From Tritonibacter litoralis (GTDB taxonomy: Bacteria; Pseudomonadota; Alphaproteobacteria; Rhodobacterales; Rhodobacteraceae), in assembly GCF_009496005.1 (NCBI RefSeq), contig NZ_WIBF01000005.1, positions 62,001-126,000 on the forward strand: a DNA stretch of 64,000 bases. Reading direction: 5' to 3'. Below are positions 17,844-29,721 of this stretch, one piece after another. The translations under genes and the position numbers were made by a program. Each line of letters starts with the position of its first letter. Within the stretch, counting starts at the first letter, position 1. The notes beneath the pieces are model-generated. The model did not search any database. It saw only the letters and a program-made list of their open reading frames with translations, and was not told the DNA's origin.

Positions 17844-19340
17844 TTACAGATCCATCAGCAGACGACGGGGATCTTCCAGCGCTTCTTTGACGCGGACCAG
17901 GAAGGTTACAGCGCCTTTGCCGTCAACGATGCGGTGGTCATAGGACAGCGCTAGATACATCATCGGGCGGATCTTGATTTCACCGTTGATGACCATCGGA
18001 CGGTCCTGGATCTTGTGCATGCCGAGGATACCCGACTGCGGCGGGTTCAGGATCGGCGAGGACATCAGCGAGCCGTAGACACCACCGTTGGAGATGGTGA
18101 AGGTGCCGCCCTGCATTTCCGCCATGGACAGTTTGCCGTCACGGGCGCGCTTGCCCTTCTCAGCGATCGCCTTCTCGATGTCGGCAAAACCCATCGCATC
18201 GGCGTCACGGATCACCGGAACAACCAGACCAGTGGGGGTGCCGGCCGCGATGCCCATATGGACGTAGTTTTTGTACACGATGTCGGTGCCGTCGATTTCC
18301 GCGTTTACTTCCGGCACTTCTTTGAGCGCGTGGCAGCAGGCCTTGGTGAAGAAGGACATAAAGCCCAGACGCGCGCCGTGCTTCTTCTCAAAGAGGTCTT
18401 TGTACTCTTTGCGCAGCGCCATCACCTCGGTCATGTCGACCTCATTATAGGTGGTCAGCATCGCGGCGGTGTTCTGGCTGTCTTTCAGACGCTTGGCGAT
18501 GGTCTGACGCAGGCGGGTCATCTTGACACGCTCTTCACGGGCGGCGTCATCGGCCGGAACCGGGGCGCGCACGGCAGCCGGTGCCGGAGCAGGGGCCGGG
18601 GCGGCAGCCGCAGCGGCAACCGCGCGGGCGACGTCGTCTTTCATGATGCGACCGTCGCGGCCTGTGCCTGCAACGCTGGCGGCGTTCAGACCGGCTTCGG
18701 CCATGGCCTTTTCCGCGGATGGCGCATTGGCGATGTCCTTGCCCGCAGCTGCCGGAGCCGGAGCTGCAGCAGGCGCAGCCGCCGGGGCAGCTGCCCCCGC
18801 CGATCCGCCAATCACACCGAGTTTGGCTGTGGCGTCAACGGTGGTGCCTTCGGGGGCTGTGATCTCGGTCAGGACACCCGCTGCCGGGGCAGGCACTTCG
18901 ACGGAAACCTTGTCGGTTTCCAGTTCGCACAGCATCTCGTCCTGGGCCACGGTGTCGCCGACCGCTTTGAACCAGGTGGAAACAGTTGCTTCGGTCACGG
19001 ATTCGCCCAGGGTCGGAACCATAACGTCGGTTGCCGCGCCGGTATCCGCTGCCGGTGCTGCCGCCGCCGGAGCCGCCGCAGGGGCGGGTGCTGCCGCTGC
19101 GCCGCCGGCGGTGATCATCGCCAGAAGCGCATCCACACCAACGGTTTCGCCTTCGGGCGCCACAATCTCACCCAGGGTGCCAGCCGCCGGGGCAGGCACT
19201 TCTACGGTCACCTTGTCGGTTTCCAGCTCACACAGCATTTCATCCTGCGCCACCGCGTCACCCGGTTTCTTGAACCAGGTGGCCACGGTTGCTTCAGTCA
19301 CGGATTCGCCCAGGGTGGGCACGCGCACTTCAGTGGTCAT
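17844..19340 (-). CDS. sucB: Dihydrolipoyl succinyltransferase (E2) with two lipoyl domains
   Basis: A 498-residue E2 of the 2-oxoglutarate dehydrogenase complex. It has two tandem lipoyl domains, with lipoylated Lys43 and Lys144 in ELETDKV and near-identical flanks ([13 protein letters not shown]). Ala/Pro-rich linkers follow, then a peripheral E3-binding domain ([25 protein letters not shown]) and the catalytic core with His469 and Asp473 in DHRIVDG. Enteric SucB has a single lipoyl domain; the duplication explains the extra length of about 100 residues. The start is ATG at 19340 after GAGGAAG, 13 bases after the sucA stop. Confidence 0.97.
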   Translation of the reverse strand: MTTEVRVPTLGESVTEATVATWFKKPGDAVAQDEMLCELETDKVTVEVPAPAAGTLGEIVAPEGETVGVDALLAMITAGGAAAAPAPAAAPAAAAPAADTGAATDVMVPTLGESVTEATVSTWFKAVGDTVAQDEMLCELETDKVSVEVPAPAAGVLTEITAPEGTTVDATAKLGVIGGSAGAAAPAAAPAAAPAPAAAGKDIANAPSAEKAMAEAGLNAASVAGTGRDGRIMKDDVARAVAAAAAAPAPAPAPAAVRAPVPADDAAREERVKMTRLRQTIAKRLKDSQNTAAMLTTYNEVDMTEVMALRKEYKDLFEKKHGARLGFMSFFTKACCHALKEVPEVNAEIDGTDIVYKNYVHMGIAAGTPTGLVVPVIRDADAMGFADIEKAIAEKGKRARDGKLSMAEMQGGTFTISNGGVYGSLMSSPILNPPQSGILGMHKIQDRPMVINGEIKIRPMMYLALSYDHRIVDGKGAVTFLVRVKEALEDPRRLLMDL

Positions 19341-19353
19341 TTCTCTGTCTTCC

Positions 19354-22311
19354 TCAGATGCTTAGCGCTTCGTTTACAAGCGCGGCTTGTTGGGCTTTGT
19401 GTTCGCTGGCCAGACCTGTCGCAGGCGAGGCCGATGTGGCGCGACCAACATAAGTCGGGCGCGAATGTTTCGCTTTGATACGGGTCAGCACCCATTCGAT
19501 GTTGGGCTCGATAAAGGACCAGGCACCCTGGTTCTTGGGCTCTTCCTGGCACCAGACCATATGGGCATCTTTGAACCGCTCCAGCTCCTTCACCAGCGAG
19601 ATCGCCGGGAACGGATAATACTGCTCGATCCGCATGATATAGACGTCATCGATGCCGCGGGCGTCGCGCTCTTCCAAGAGGTCATAATAGACCTTGCCGG
19701 AACACAGAACGACGCGTTTGATCTTGTCATCCGCAACCAGTTTGGTCGCTGAATTGCCCTGTTCCGCGTCATCCCACAACACACGGTGGAAGCTGGAACC
19801 GGTTGTGAATTCCGCTGCCTTTGATACCGCCAGCTTGTGGCGTAGCAGGGATTTCGGAGTCACCAAGATCAGCGGCTTGCGGAAGGTCCGGTGCAGCTGA
19901 CGGCGCAGGATGTGGAAGTAGTTCGCAGGCGTTGTACAGTTCGCCACGATCCAGTTGTCCTGGCCACACATTTGCAGGAACCGTTCCAGACGTGCCGAAG
20001 AGTGTTCAGGGCCCTGGCCCTCAAATCCATGTGGCAACAGGCAGACAAGACCGGACATCCGCAGCCATTTGCTTTCACCGGAGGAGACGAACTGGTCAAA
20101 CATGATTTGCGCGCCATTGGCAAAATCGCCAAACTGGGCTTCCCACAGGGTCAGCGCATTGGGTTCCGCCAATGAGTAGCCATATTCAAACCCCAGAACC
20201 GCATATTCCGACAGGGCCGAGTCAATGACTTCATACTGGGCCTGACCGGCGCGGATGTTGTTCAGCGGGTAGTAACGCTCTTCGGTGTCCTGGTTCACAA
20301 TGCCGGAATGACGCTGCGAGAAGGTGCCGCGGGTCGCATCCTGACCGGCCAGACGCACCGGATACCCTTCGGTCATCAACGAGCCAAAGGCCATCGCCTC
20401 ACCGGTGGCCCAGTCAAAGCCTTCGCCGGTTTCAAACATCTTGGCACGGGCGCCCAGGAAGCGGTTGATGGTTTTGTGAACCGGATAGCCCTCGGGCAGG
20501 GTGGTCAGACCCCGGCCCACTTCGGCCAGTGTTTCCGGCTTGATCGCGGTCTCACCGCGTTGGTAATCCGCATCCTGCTTGTCCAGATGTGACCAGCGCC
20601 CATCCAGCCAGTCGGCCTTGTTGGGTTTGAAGTCTTTGCCGGCCTCGAACTCTTCGTTCAGATGCGCCTGGAAGGCCGCCTTCATGTCTTCGATCTCGCC
20701 TTCCGGGATCAGGCCGTCTTTGACCAGACGCTCCGTGTACAGCGAAAGGGTGGTTTTGTGCCCTTTGATCTTCTTGTACATGATCGGGTTGGTGAACATC
20801 GGCTCGTCGCCTTCGTTATGACCAAACCGGCGGTAGCAGAAGATATCCAGAACCACGTCCTTGTGGAATTTCTGGCGGAATTCAGTTGCCACCTTGGCCG
20901 CATGCACCACGGCTTCAGGGTCATCGCCGTTGACGTGGAAGATCGGTGCTTCCACAACCAGCGCGTTGTCGGTCGGGTAAGGCGACGAACGCGAGAAATG
21001 CGGCGCGGTGGTGAAACCGATCTGGTTGTTCACCACGATATGGATGGTGCCGCCGGTGCGGTGACCGCGCAGGCCCGACAGGGCAAAACATTCTGCAACC
21101 ACACCCTGACCGGCAAAGGCCGCATCCCCGTGCAGCAGAACCGGCAGAACCGCCGTGCGATCTGCGCGATCGCCCAATTGGTCCTGTTTGGCGCGCACTT
21201 TACCCAGAACAACCGGGTTCACCGCTTCCAGGTGCGACGGGTTCGCGGTCAGCGACAGGTGCACCTTGTTGTTGTCAAACTCGCGGTCGGAGGAGGCACC
21301 AAGGTGGTATTTCACGTCACCCGAACCATCGACGTCTTCGGGTTTGAACGAACCGCCCTGGAATTCGTTGAAGATCGCGCGATAGGGTTTCTGCATCACA
21401 TTGGCCAGAACCGACAGACGGCCCCGGTGCGGCATGCCCACGACGATCTCCTGAACGCCCAGGTTACCGCCACGTTTGATGATCTGCTCCATCGCCGGGA
21501 TCAGGCTTTCACCGCCGTCCAGACCAAAGCGTTTGGTGCCCATGTATTTCACATGCAGGAACTTCTCGAACCCTTCGGCCTCGACCAGCTTGTTCAGGAT
21601 CGCCTTGCGCCCTTCACGGGTGAACTGGATTTCCTTGCCGTAACCTTCGATCCGCTCTTTCAGCCATGCGGACTGTTCGGGGTCCGAAATATGCATGTAC
21701 TGCAGCGCAAAGGTGCCACAATAGGTGCGGCGGACAATGTCCACAATCTGGCGCATGGAAGCGACCTGCAGACCCAGAACATTGTCGATAAAGATCGGGC
21801 GATCCATATCCGCTTCGTTAAAGCCATAGGCCTTGGGATCCAGCTCTGGATGCGGGTCACGCCCATGCAGCCCCAACGGGTCCAGATTTGCCGCCAGATG
21901 CCCCCGGATCCGGTGCGCCCGGATCAGCATCAACGCCCGGATCGAATCCAGAACCGCGCGTTGCACCTGCGCGTCGGAAACTTCAACCCCTTTGGCAGCG
22001 GCCTGTTCCTTGATCTTCTTGCCCGCGCCTTTGACCTCAGCCGGGGCCACCGGCCACTCGCCAGTCAGCGCGGCAGTGTCCTCATCCGCAGGCACCGGCG
22101 GCCAGTCACCGCGCGCCCAGGACGGGCCCTGCGCTTCGGCTTTTACGTCCAGCTCTGCATCGCCCATCTGGCGGAAGAACTCACCCCAGGCCTGGTCAAC
22201 GGCATTGGGGTCATTGGCGTATTGGGCATAAAGCTGCTCCAGATACTCCGCATTGTGCCCCTGCATGAAAGAGGAGGCGTGGAAGATGTCATTTGGGCTT
22301 TGTTCGGTCAT
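19354..22311 (-). CDS. sucA: 2-oxoglutarate dehydrogenase E1 component
   Basis: A 985-residue thiamine diphosphate enzyme that decarboxylates 2-oxoglutarate and succinylates the E2 lipoyl group. The N-terminus ([19 protein letters not shown]) is the E2-interacting segment found in SucA. The ThDP motif with [13 protein letters not shown] is in the middle, and the C-terminal transketolase-like part includes [19 protein letters not shown]. Length and order are those of the family. The ATG at 22311 follows GGGAG. A 91-residue hypothetical gene separates it from sucD. Confidence 0.98.
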   Translation of the reverse strand: MTEQSPNDIFHASSFMQGHNAEYLEQLYAQYANDPNAVDQAWGEFFRQMGDAELDVKAEAQGPSWARGDWPPVPADEDTAALTGEWPVAPAEVKGAGKKIKEQAAAKGVEVSDAQVQRAVLDSIRALMLIRAHRIRGHLAANLDPLGLHGRDPHPELDPKAYGFNEADMDRPIFIDNVLGLQVASMRQIVDIVRRTYCGTFALQYMHISDPEQSAWLKERIEGYGKEIQFTREGRKAILNKLVEAEGFEKFLHVKYMGTKRFGLDGGESLIPAMEQIIKRGGNLGVQEIVVGMPHRGRLSVLANVMQKPYRAIFNEFQGGSFKPEDVDGSGDVKYHLGASSDREFDNNKVHLSLTANPSHLEAVNPVVLGKVRAKQDQLGDRADRTAVLPVLLHGDAAFAGQGVVAECFALSGLRGHRTGGTIHIVVNNQIGFTTAPHFSRSSPYPTDNALVVEAPIFHVNGDDPEAVVHAAKVATEFRQKFHKDVVLDIFCYRRFGHNEGDEPMFTNPIMYKKIKGHKTTLSLYTERLVKDGLIPEGEIEDMKAAFQAHLNEEFEAGKDFKPNKADWLDGRWSHLDKQDADYQRGETAIKPETLAEVGRGLTTLPEGYPVHKTINRFLGARAKMFETGEGFDWATGEAMAFGSLMTEGYPVRLAGQDATRGTFSQRHSGIVNQDTEERYYPLNNIRAGQAQYEVIDSALSEYAVLGFEYGYSLAEPNALTLWEAQFGDFANGAQIMFDQFVSSGESKWLRMSGLVCLLPHGFEGQGPEHSSARLERFLQMCGQDNWIVANCTTPANYFHILRRQLHRTFRKPLILVTPKSLLRHKLAVSKAAEFTTGSSFHRVLWDDAEQGNSATKLVADDKIKRVVLCSGKVYYDLLEERDARGIDDVYIMRIEQYYPFPAISLVKELERFKDAHMVWCQEEPKNQGAWSFIEPNIEWVLTRIKAKHSRPTYVGRATSASPATGLASEHKAQQAALVNEALSI

Positions 22312-22353
22312 ATTAGGCTCCCGAAGAGACGGTATACGGGTGAAGGGCGCGGA

Positions 22354-22629
22354 TCAGGGTTTGCATTCAAACGTCACCTGTTCCTTGGTCGGGTCTAGGG
22401 CCGGTTCCGGTCCGGATGTGATGGTGATGGAACCGGCGCCCTTGCAGATTTCATTGGCAAGCCGGGCTTTGATGTCTTCGATCTTGGTGCCGGGTTCAAA
22501 GTTCAGCACCCCCTGACGCGGCGCGGTAATGGCAGCGGCTGAGGTGACGGAAAACAGCACACAGCAAAAAGCGGCGGCTCCAACGGGCAATGGATTTAAG
22601 ATACGAATGGAGCAAGTTGTCCTGGTCAT
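22354..22629 (-). CDS. Small secreted hypothetical protein (91 aa)
   Basis: The frame starts at 22629 and reads a basic N-terminus, a hydrophobic stretch (PVGAAAFCCVLFSVTSAAA, about 15-33) like a signal peptide, and a mature part of about 58 residues with two Cys (EICKGAG and FECKP) that could form a disulfide. It is in the suc operon between sucD and sucA on the same strand. I recognise no family. It is plausible as a real gene because of its clean signal sequence and position; a shorter start within the frame cannot be excluded. Confidence 0.65.
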   Translation of the reverse strand: MTRTTCSIRILNPLPVGAAAFCCVLFSVTSAAAITAPRQGVLNFEPGTKIEDIKARLANEICKGAGSITITSGPEPALDPTKEQVTFECKP

Positions 22630-22866
22630 TGGTGTGCCTCGTTCGGGTTCGGACCGTATCTTTTCAGTTCAATTGCGGCAGCGTGGCCTTGAAGGGGTTT
22701 CAGAAGAATGAAACCCGGACCGGATCGCGCTGCGAATAGGGCACTTGTGCCCGATTGGCAGCATGATCGTGCTGATTGCTGCGCCGCATGGGGGCAGAGG
22801 CGGGCGCAAAACGCCCACCCCAAATCTTCAGGTCGAGCCTGTCAAAGGGACAGTCTCGGCTCGGCA

Positions 22867-23751
22867 TTACTTGCCGATCGCTTTCAGAACAGCTTCGCCC
22901 AGACCGGCAGGGCTGTCAGCAACAACGATGCCAGCGGATTTCATCGCTTCGATCTTGTCGTCTGCGCCGCCTTTACCACCGGCAACAATCGCGCCTGCGT
23001 GACCCATGCGACGGCCCGGAGGGGCGGTACGGCCCGCGATGAAGCCAGCAACCGGCTTCCAGCGGCCTTTTTTCTTCTGCTCGGCCAGGAATTCCGCCGC
23101 TTCTTCTTCAGCAGAACCACCGATTTCACCGATCATGATGATCGACGTGGTCTCATCATCGTCCAGGAACATGTCCAGAACGTCGATGTGCTCGGTGCCT
23201 TTGATCGGGTCGCCGCCGATGCCCACAGCGGTGGACTGGCCCAGACCGATGTCTGCGGTCTGTTTTACCGCTTCATAGGTCAAGGTGCCGGAACGGGACA
23301 CAACGCCCACGGAACCGCGCTTGTGGATGTGGCCCGGCATAATGCCGATTTTGCACGCATCAGGGGTGATCACGCCGGGGCAGTTCGGGCCAATCAGGCG
23401 CGATTTGCTGTCTTCCAGCGCGCGCTTTACCTTCATCATGTCCAGAACCGGAATGCCTTCGGTGATGCAGACAATCAGTTCCATTTCCGCGTCAATCGCT
23501 TCCAGGATCGAGTCAGCTGCGAAGGGCGGCGGAACATAGATCACGGATGCATTGGCTTCGGTCACGTGCTTGGCTTCGTGAACAGAGTTGAACACGGGCA
23601 GGTTCAGGTGGGTCTGACCGCCTTTGCCGGGGGTGACGCCGCCAACCATTTTGGTGCCATATGCGATGGCCTGTTCAGAGTGGAATGTGCCCTGCGAGCC
23701 GGTAAAGCCCTGACAGATCACTTTGGTGTTTTCGTCGATGAGGACTGCCAT
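22867..23751 (-). CDS. sucD: Succinyl-CoA synthetase alpha subunit
   Basis: A 294-residue subunit that carries the phosphohistidine. CoA-binding [10 protein letters not shown] is near the N-terminus and His251 lies in MGHAGAIV. It interconverts succinyl-CoA and succinate with ADP/GDP phosphorylation. The ATG at 23751 follows AGGAAGGGAC. Normally it directly follows sucC; here a lipoprotein gene and a glycosyltransferase gene separate the two subunits. Confidence 0.98.
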   Translation of the reverse strand: MAVLIDENTKVICQGFTGSQGTFHSEQAIAYGTKMVGGVTPGKGGQTHLNLPVFNSVHEAKHVTEANASVIYVPPPFAADSILEAIDAEMELIVCITEGIPVLDMMKVKRALEDSKSRLIGPNCPGVITPDACKIGIMPGHIHKRGSVGVVSRSGTLTYEAVKQTADIGLGQSTAVGIGGDPIKGTEHIDVLDMFLDDDETTSIIMIGEIGGSAEEEAAEFLAEQKKKGRWKPVAGFIAGRTAPPGRRMGHAGAIVAGGKGGADDKIEAMKSAGIVVADSPAGLGEAVLKAIGK

Positions 23752-23769
23752 GATGTCCCTTCCTTTCGA

Positions 23770-24609
23770 TTATGCGGTTTGTGCCTGTGCGGCAGCCGCC
23801 GCGCTGTCGTCGGTGAATGTCCGGTCGGCATAGGTCACACGCGCCAGACGCGCGCGACCCGTGACCAGACGAAGGAGTTGCAGGGGCACGGCTTTTAATT
23901 CCGCGATGCCCCGCAGGCGTTTTTGACGTTTCAACAGCTCTCCCGAAGGCTTGCGCGCGGCATGCCCCAGAAAGCTGTCTTCGTCAGGAGGCGTATTGCC
24001 CTGTTTGATCAGGGCAGGTGCGATTTGATAAGGCTTCAGATCCCGCGCAGGCGCGGAAACCATCGGATTGAACAACAGCGCATCCACCGTCATGTCAAAC
24101 GGTGCCTGCCCCAGCAGAACCTCGGCCCCTTTGCGCGTCAGCATATAGCCAGCGGCACCGGGGTAGCGGGACAACATCGGCGCAATCTTGCGACCCAGAT
24201 GAGAGCGTGAAGACGCTCCCAACAGAACTCGCATTGATTTGCTGCGCCAGAACTCCAGGCTGACCATCTGGCAGCCTTCCGGCCACCAGCTGAGGTCCTC
24301 AAGCCAGTGATGCAGTTCCGGCGACAGGAAGACATCATCCTCCAGCACCAGCGCCACATCCGCATCCGAGGCCAGAAAAGTCTCCCAGACTTTTGCATGG
24401 CTCAGCGTGCAGGCCATATTGCCCGGCGCAAACACACCCCAGGGGCCAAAGCTCTTGCACTGCTGCAACAGCTTGTCTTCCGGGGTGTCCTGCAAATCCA
24501 CCGCCTCGACGTATTCCGCCTCCACCTGCGCCTCCGCAAGCGTCACGCCCATCTGGGCATGTCGCCCGGTCGCCCGGGTCAGAGATATGAGATACGTCGC
24601 GAGTTTCAT
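23770..24609 (-). CDS. Glycosyltransferase family 25 (lipooligosaccharide type)
   Basis: A 279-residue cytoplasmic glycosyltransferase. The N-terminus MKLATYLISLTRATGRHAQM and the segment LSHAKVWETFLASDADVALVLEDDV are the hallmarks of family GT25, with the EDD acidic metal-binding motif. Family members add sugars, often galactose, to lipooligosaccharide. It lies between sucC and sucD, three bases after a lipoprotein gene, so it shares their transcript. The sugar and acceptor cannot be determined. The C-terminus ends in an Ala/Gln-rich tail. Confidence 0.88.
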   Translation of the reverse strand: MKLATYLISLTRATGRHAQMGVTLAEAQVEAEYVEAVDLQDTPEDKLLQQCKSFGPWGVFAPGNMACTLSHAKVWETFLASDADVALVLEDDVFLSPELHHWLEDLSWWPEGCQMVSLEFWRSKSMRVLLGASSRSHLGRKIAPMLSRYPGAAGYMLTRKGAEVLLGQAPFDMTVDALLFNPMVSAPARDLKPYQIAPALIKQGNTPPDEDSFLGHAARKPSGELLKRQKRLRGIAELKAVPLQLLRLVTGRARLARVTYADRTFTDDSAAAAAQAQTA

Positions 24610-24612
24610 AAG

Positions 24613-25119
24613 TTACCGTTGTGACAACAGGCTTAGCTTGAAGTAATTCAATCCGTTCGATCGCGTGGGGTCAGTCAGCAAAACAAGCGTTGTCTTGCCG
24701 CCGCTTTGGTAGCCTGCAGTCTGGCCAAGTGGCGTTTGTGCAATCGGTCCAAAGGTTTTTTCATATGCAGCGAATGCCACGTCACGTGACTGTTGGCTCG
24801 CGTATACAAAAGAGCAGGACCGACCAGCGCCAGGGCCGTTGAGAAGCTTTACCGAAGCGTCTTCGCGGATGTTGAAAACAGTTCCAGTCGGTTCTTTATG
24901 AGTAAACCCGTTCTGCACCAACTTGGACTTCAGGTTTGCAAAATTCGGCAACGATGCACCGCATGTTGCCTTGAAGAGGGCAACAGCACGTTCCGCGGAA
25001 ATTGGCTGAACAGCTTCGAGCGGAGTGTTATCGTTTTGCACAGGAACACTTGTTGTGGTCTGGCAAGCAGCCAGACCTACAAGTGCTGCAACGAGAAGTA
25101 ACGGTTTCAACATCTGCAA
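24613..25119 (-). CDS. Hypothetical lipoprotein between sucC and sucD (168 aa)
   Basis: The best start is TTG at 25119, with AAGGG overlapping the sucC stop; an ATG two codons later is the alternative. The lipobox is LAAC (MLKPLLLVAALVGLAACQTT). The mature domain contains two Cys (ATCGASLPNF and RSCSFVY) and reads like a compact beta-rich periplasmic domain (GAGRSCSFVYASQQSRDVAFAAYEKTFG). I do not recognise the family. Its tight coupling to sucC implies co-expression with the TCA operon. Confidence 0.75.
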   Translation of the reverse strand: MQMLKPLLLVAALVGLAACQTTTSVPVQNDNTPLEAVQPISAERAVALFKATCGASLPNFANLKSKLVQNGFTHKEPTGTVFNIREDASVKLLNGPGAGRSCSFVYASQQSRDVAFAAYEKTFGPIAQTPLGQTAGYQSGGKTTLVLLTDPTRSNGLNYFKLSLLSQR

Positions 25120-25122
25120 CGA

Positions 25123-26316
25123 TTAACCCTTAACCGCCTTCACGATTTTCTCGGCACCGTCAGACAGGTTGTCCGCTGCGATGACGTCCAGGCCAGAGTT
25201 GTTGATGATCTCTTTGCCGAGCTCAACATTGGTGCCTTCCAGACGTACAACCAGCGGTACTTCGAGACCAACTTCTTTTACAGCCGCAATCACGCCTTCC
25301 GCGATCACGTCGCAGCGCATGATGCCACCAAAGATGTTGACCAGGATGCCTTTGACGTTCGGGTCAGAGGTGATGATCTTGAACGCCTCGGTCACTTTCT
25401 CTTTGGTCGCACCGCCACCAACATCAAGGAAGTTCGCAGGCTCAGCACCATAGAGTTTGATGATGTCCATTGTGGCCATCGCCAGACCTGCACCGTTCAC
25501 CATACAGCCGATTTCACCATCAAGCGCGATGTAGTTCAGGTCGTATTTCGACGCTTCCAGCTCTTTGGGGTCTTCTTCGGTCTCGTCGCGCAGAGCTGCG
25601 ATATCGGCGTGGCGGTAGACCGCGTTGCCGTCAAAGCCCAGCTTCGCGTCCAGAACCTTGAGCGTACCGGTGTCGGTTACGATCAGCGGGTTGATCTCCA
25701 GCATCTCCATGTCCTTCTCAACGAAGGCTTGGTACAGCTGACCCATCAGCTTGACGCATTCCTTGACCTGTGTGCCTTCCAGGCCCAGGGAGAAGGCGAT
25801 GCGGCGGCCGTGATACGGCTGGTAACCGGTGGCCGGATCAACAGAGAACGACAGGATCTTCTCAGGGGTGCTCTCGGCAACCTCTTCGATGTCCATGCCA
25901 CCCTCGGTGGAGCAAACAAAGGAAATGCGCGAGGTCTGGCGATCGACCAGCAGCGCCAGGTACAGCTCGGTCTGGATGCCAGAACCTGCTTCGATATAGA
26001 TCCGGTTGACCTGCTTGCCCGCCGGGCCAGTCTGATGCGTGACCAGGGTGCGGCCCAGCATCTTCTTGGCTTCCTCAGCCGCTTCTTCGACCGATTTGGT
26101 CAGGCGTACACCGCCTTTTTCGCCCGCGTCGGCCTCTTTAAAAGAGCCTTTGCCGCGACCACCTGCGTGGATCTGCGCTTTTACAACCCAAAGAGGGCCG
26201 TCCAGCTCACCGGCTGCGGTTTTGGCGTCTTCTGCTTTCAGTACAGCGCGACCTTCAGATACTGGTGCGCCGTAGCTCTTCAAAAGGGCCTTGGCCTGAT
26301 ATTCATGGATGTTCAT
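25123..26316 (-). CDS. sucC: Succinyl-CoA synthetase beta subunit
   Basis: A 397-residue ATP-grasp subunit. The start is ATG at 26316 ([16 protein letters not shown]), the expected family N-terminus. Nucleotide-binding residues lie in [15 protein letters not shown] and the C-terminal part has the [10 protein letters not shown] motif at the alpha-subunit interface. It is the first gene of the minus-strand suc operon and has a 568-bp upstream region that carries two GTGATCAC boxes. Confidence 0.97.
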   Translation of the reverse strand: MNIHEYQAKALLKSYGAPVSEGRAVLKAEDAKTAAGELDGPLWVVKAQIHAGGRGKGSFKEADAGEKGGVRLTKSVEEAAEEAKKMLGRTLVTHQTGPAGKQVNRIYIEAGSGIQTELYLALLVDRQTSRISFVCSTEGGMDIEEVAESTPEKILSFSVDPATGYQPYHGRRIAFSLGLEGTQVKECVKLMGQLYQAFVEKDMEMLEINPLIVTDTGTLKVLDAKLGFDGNAVYRHADIAALRDETEEDPKELEASKYDLNYIALDGEIGCMVNGAGLAMATMDIIKLYGAEPANFLDVGGGATKEKVTEAFKIITSDPNVKGILVNIFGGIMRCDVIAEGVIAAVKEVGLEVPLVVRLEGTNVELGKEIINNSGLDVIAADNLSDGAEKIVKAVKG

Positions 26317-26884
26317 GAGAAACTGTCCCGTCTGGCTACAATTGTCCGTTTGTATTGAGACTGGATATGACAAAGGGTTAAAGGTTTTTCTGACAGCCGA
26401 GCAATAAATATCGAAGATTTTTTGATTTTGTGATCACGGTTTTTTCGGGTGTGATCACATAGCCAGTTCACGTGTCCGCTAACATGATTCGAACTTCCGT
26501 TTCGGCTTGTAAAGAGGTCACCCAGGGTGTGGCGCCTGCTTTTTTGTGGTGCTACGCATGTTTGGTTGCAAGCGTATGTAACCAAGCTGCCGCGACTACA
26601 CAGACGCGCTGCACGCATGGCGCACGCGCAACCCAAGCATCTTTCAGAGGTAATATGCCCAATTTTCCATATCAGGCAAAGTGAAAGAGATCCGCCGCTT
26701 GGGGCAATGTCCGCTCTTTTTTGGACCTGAGGAACATTGGTGACACCCCGAAAGCTTTGGCCTCTGTGCGTTTCTTTGCTCTGCCATCTCGGCCGGGCTT
26801 GGGTATAACGCGAAGGATGTTGAGTCGCGGTTTTAGATTGGCACAGTCTCGTGCGGATGCCGCAAAAATTATTGGAGATTTCAC
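26317..26884. other. Long intergenic region between sucC and a glycosyltransferase gene
   Basis: This divergent gap of 568 bp holds the sucC leader, the paired GTGATCAC boxes (26430-26458) and the GGAG of the glycosyltransferase gene (26874-26877). Several short frames cross it but none has a convincing SD and start together. I see no RNA gene. Confidence 0.6.
26430..26458. promoter_or_regulatory. Paired GTGATCAC boxes upstream of sucC
   Basis: Two copies of GTGATCAC lie at 26430-26437 and 26451-26458, 21 bp apart start to start. The near box is 114 bp from the sucC ATG. An almost identical pair stands upstream of sdhC, which suggests one shared regulator of TCA genes. Confidence 0.65.
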
Positions 26885-27928
26885 TTGGTGACTTGGGATG
26901 TCGTTACGACTGCGCGTGAGCCTACATCAGTTCTTTTGGCGTTTGTCGCCCATCACTTGCAGCAGGGGGCATCAACGATTTGGCTTTGCCTTGATGCGCC
27001 GGACGCTGAGTTCGAAGCCTTGGTTGCAGACAAACCACGGGTCAAAGTGATCAATTGCGATGTTGCCTATTGGCGCAACGAACATGATAGCCGTCGCCCC
27101 CGCGATTTTCGCATTCGACAAAAGGCAAATGCGCGATGGGCCTATGCGCATTCAAAAAGCGACTGGATCGCGCATATCGATGCGGATGAGTTCATGACCA
27201 ATGTTCCGCAGCTTATGGAGTTTCTGAAGGCGCAGCCCGAGGAAATCCTGACGGTCACCATGTGGAATGCCGAACGCGCGCAAATTCGTGGCCTGCCGGT
27301 GCGCAATGTCTATGGCGGTCTTTTCCGTGTGCCGCTGGAAAACCGCCGCAATGCGTTGACCACGCGGGTTTATGGCGCCAACGTGCGCTATCTGAACTTT
27401 GGCGTGGCCGGTTATAACAACGGCAAATCCATCTCTCGTGTTGGCAAGGGGTTGGACATGCTGTTGCATTATGCGGTGTTGCCCGAAGGGCAGGAAGAGC
27501 AAAACATTCGCGCCACGTTTGACGGGTTTTCCCTGCTGCATTTCGACGGTTTTACCCGCAACCACTGGGTCAACAAGATGTTGCTTAAGGCGCCGCGTGG
27601 CAAGCTGCTCAAGCGGAAGAACAAGGCGCGGATCAATCAGATTGTGGACACTTGGGAAGCGCGCGAAGACGTGCCTTTGCAGGATGAGATTTTCAAAGCA
27701 ACCAAGATGCTCAGCCTGCGCCAGATCTTCTTGCTGTTGAAGGCACGCAAACTGTTGCCGCGAACCTTCAACATCACTCAGGCTGTGGCAAAGGAATTTC
27801 CAGGTCACAAGGTTGATTTCTCACCCGCTGCAATCGACCAAGAGCTGGTTAAATTGCAGGCCAAAGGGGATGTATTCGGCAAGGCTGCCAACCTCGACAC
27901 CTCCGATAAAGAAGCGGAACCCGCTTAG
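26885..27928 (+). CDS. Glycosyltransferase family 2 protein
   Basis: A 347-residue glycosyltransferase of the Glyco_tranf_2_4 type. The acidic metal-binding motif is in DWIAHIDADEF; RPRDFRIRQKANARWAYA precedes it. There is no clear membrane segment. The start is uncertain: TTG at 26885 and the adjacent GTG at 26888 both sit behind GGAG. It is expressed away from sucC and converges on mdh, separated by a bidirectional terminator. It may act on surface polysaccharide, but the substrate is not readable. Confidence 0.85.
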   Translation: MVTWDVVTTAREPTSVLLAFVAHHLQQGASTIWLCLDAPDAEFEALVADKPRVKVINCDVAYWRNEHDSRRPRDFRIRQKANARWAYAHSKSDWIAHIDADEFMTNVPQLMEFLKAQPEEILTVTMWNAERAQIRGLPVRNVYGGLFRVPLENRRNALTTRVYGANVRYLNFGVAGYNNGKSISRVGKGLDMLLHYAVLPEGQEEQNIRATFDGFSLLHFDGFTRNHWVNKMLLKAPRGKLLKRKNKARINQIVDTWEAREDVPLQDEIFKATKMLSLRQIFLLLKARKLLPRTFNITQAVAKEFPGHKVDFSPAAIDQELVKLQAKGDVFGKAANLDTSDKEAEPA

Positions 27929-27963
27929 AGCCGCGCGCGCCTTTGCGGCTCAAACGAACACAA

Positions 27964-28000
27964 AAAAACAGCCAGAGCCGTCCAAGCTCTGGCTGTTTTT
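27964..28000. terminator. Bidirectional terminator between the glycosyltransferase gene and mdh
   Basis: A 15-bp stem AAAAACAGCCAGAGC / GCTCTGGCTGTTTTT with a 7-base loop. It has T-runs in both directions and lies between convergent genes. Confidence 0.93.
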
Positions 28001-28019
28001 CAATCTTTCAGGCGGTCGC

Positions 28020-29400
<1,381 letters not shown>

Positions 29401-29721
29401 CTACGCGTCTTTTTCCTGTTCGGGCAGAACTTCGGCCAACGTCTCATAGGATTGGCCCGAAGCCACCAAACAGGTCACACCGGTCGGCATGGTCACGGTG
29501 ATGGTCCAGGTGCCGGTGTCCTCGGACGCAAAGGTCTCCATCACGGTGCCTTGTTGGCCGATGCCAATGCTTTTTCGGCTTTCGCCGTATTTCTCGGCCA
29601 GGCGCTGAACCACCACTTCGCGTGGTGCACAGTTTCGACCCGAAGATTGGGCCTCAACAGTCTGCGCGGTCCAAACAGTTGAGACCAGCGCGGCGATTGC
29701 AGTCATAGTCGTCTTCTTCAT
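29401..29721 (-). CDS. Secreted hypothetical protein (106 aa)
   Basis: The start is ATG at 29721 after AAAGGG. A signal peptide (MKKTTMTAIAALVSTVWTAQTVEAQ) is followed by a mature domain with two Cys (RNCAPREVV and VTCLVA) likely to pair, and a beta-rich GTWTITVTMPTGVTCLVASG. It reads like a small exported protein widely present in Rhodobacteraceae, but I cannot name a family. It has its own leader and stands alone between mdh and mcl2. Confidence 0.75.
   Translation of the reverse strand: MKKTTMTAIAALVSTVWTAQTVEAQSSGRNCAPREVVVQRLAEKYGESRKSIGIGQQGTVMETFASEDTGTWTITVTMPTGVTCLVASGQSYETLAEVLPEQEKDA

Noticed and set aside
18015-19478. 487-codon plus-strand frame opposite sucB
   Set aside because: It is a low-complexity mirror of the Ala/Pro-rich sucB linkers.
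20662-22398. 578-codon open frame on the plus strand
   Set aside because: It is the antisense shadow of sucA in a GC-rich gene; it has no SD or family motifs.
22801-22816. Small hairpin GGGCG / CGCCC after sucD
   Set aside because: Only five base pairs and no T-run; not called as a terminator.
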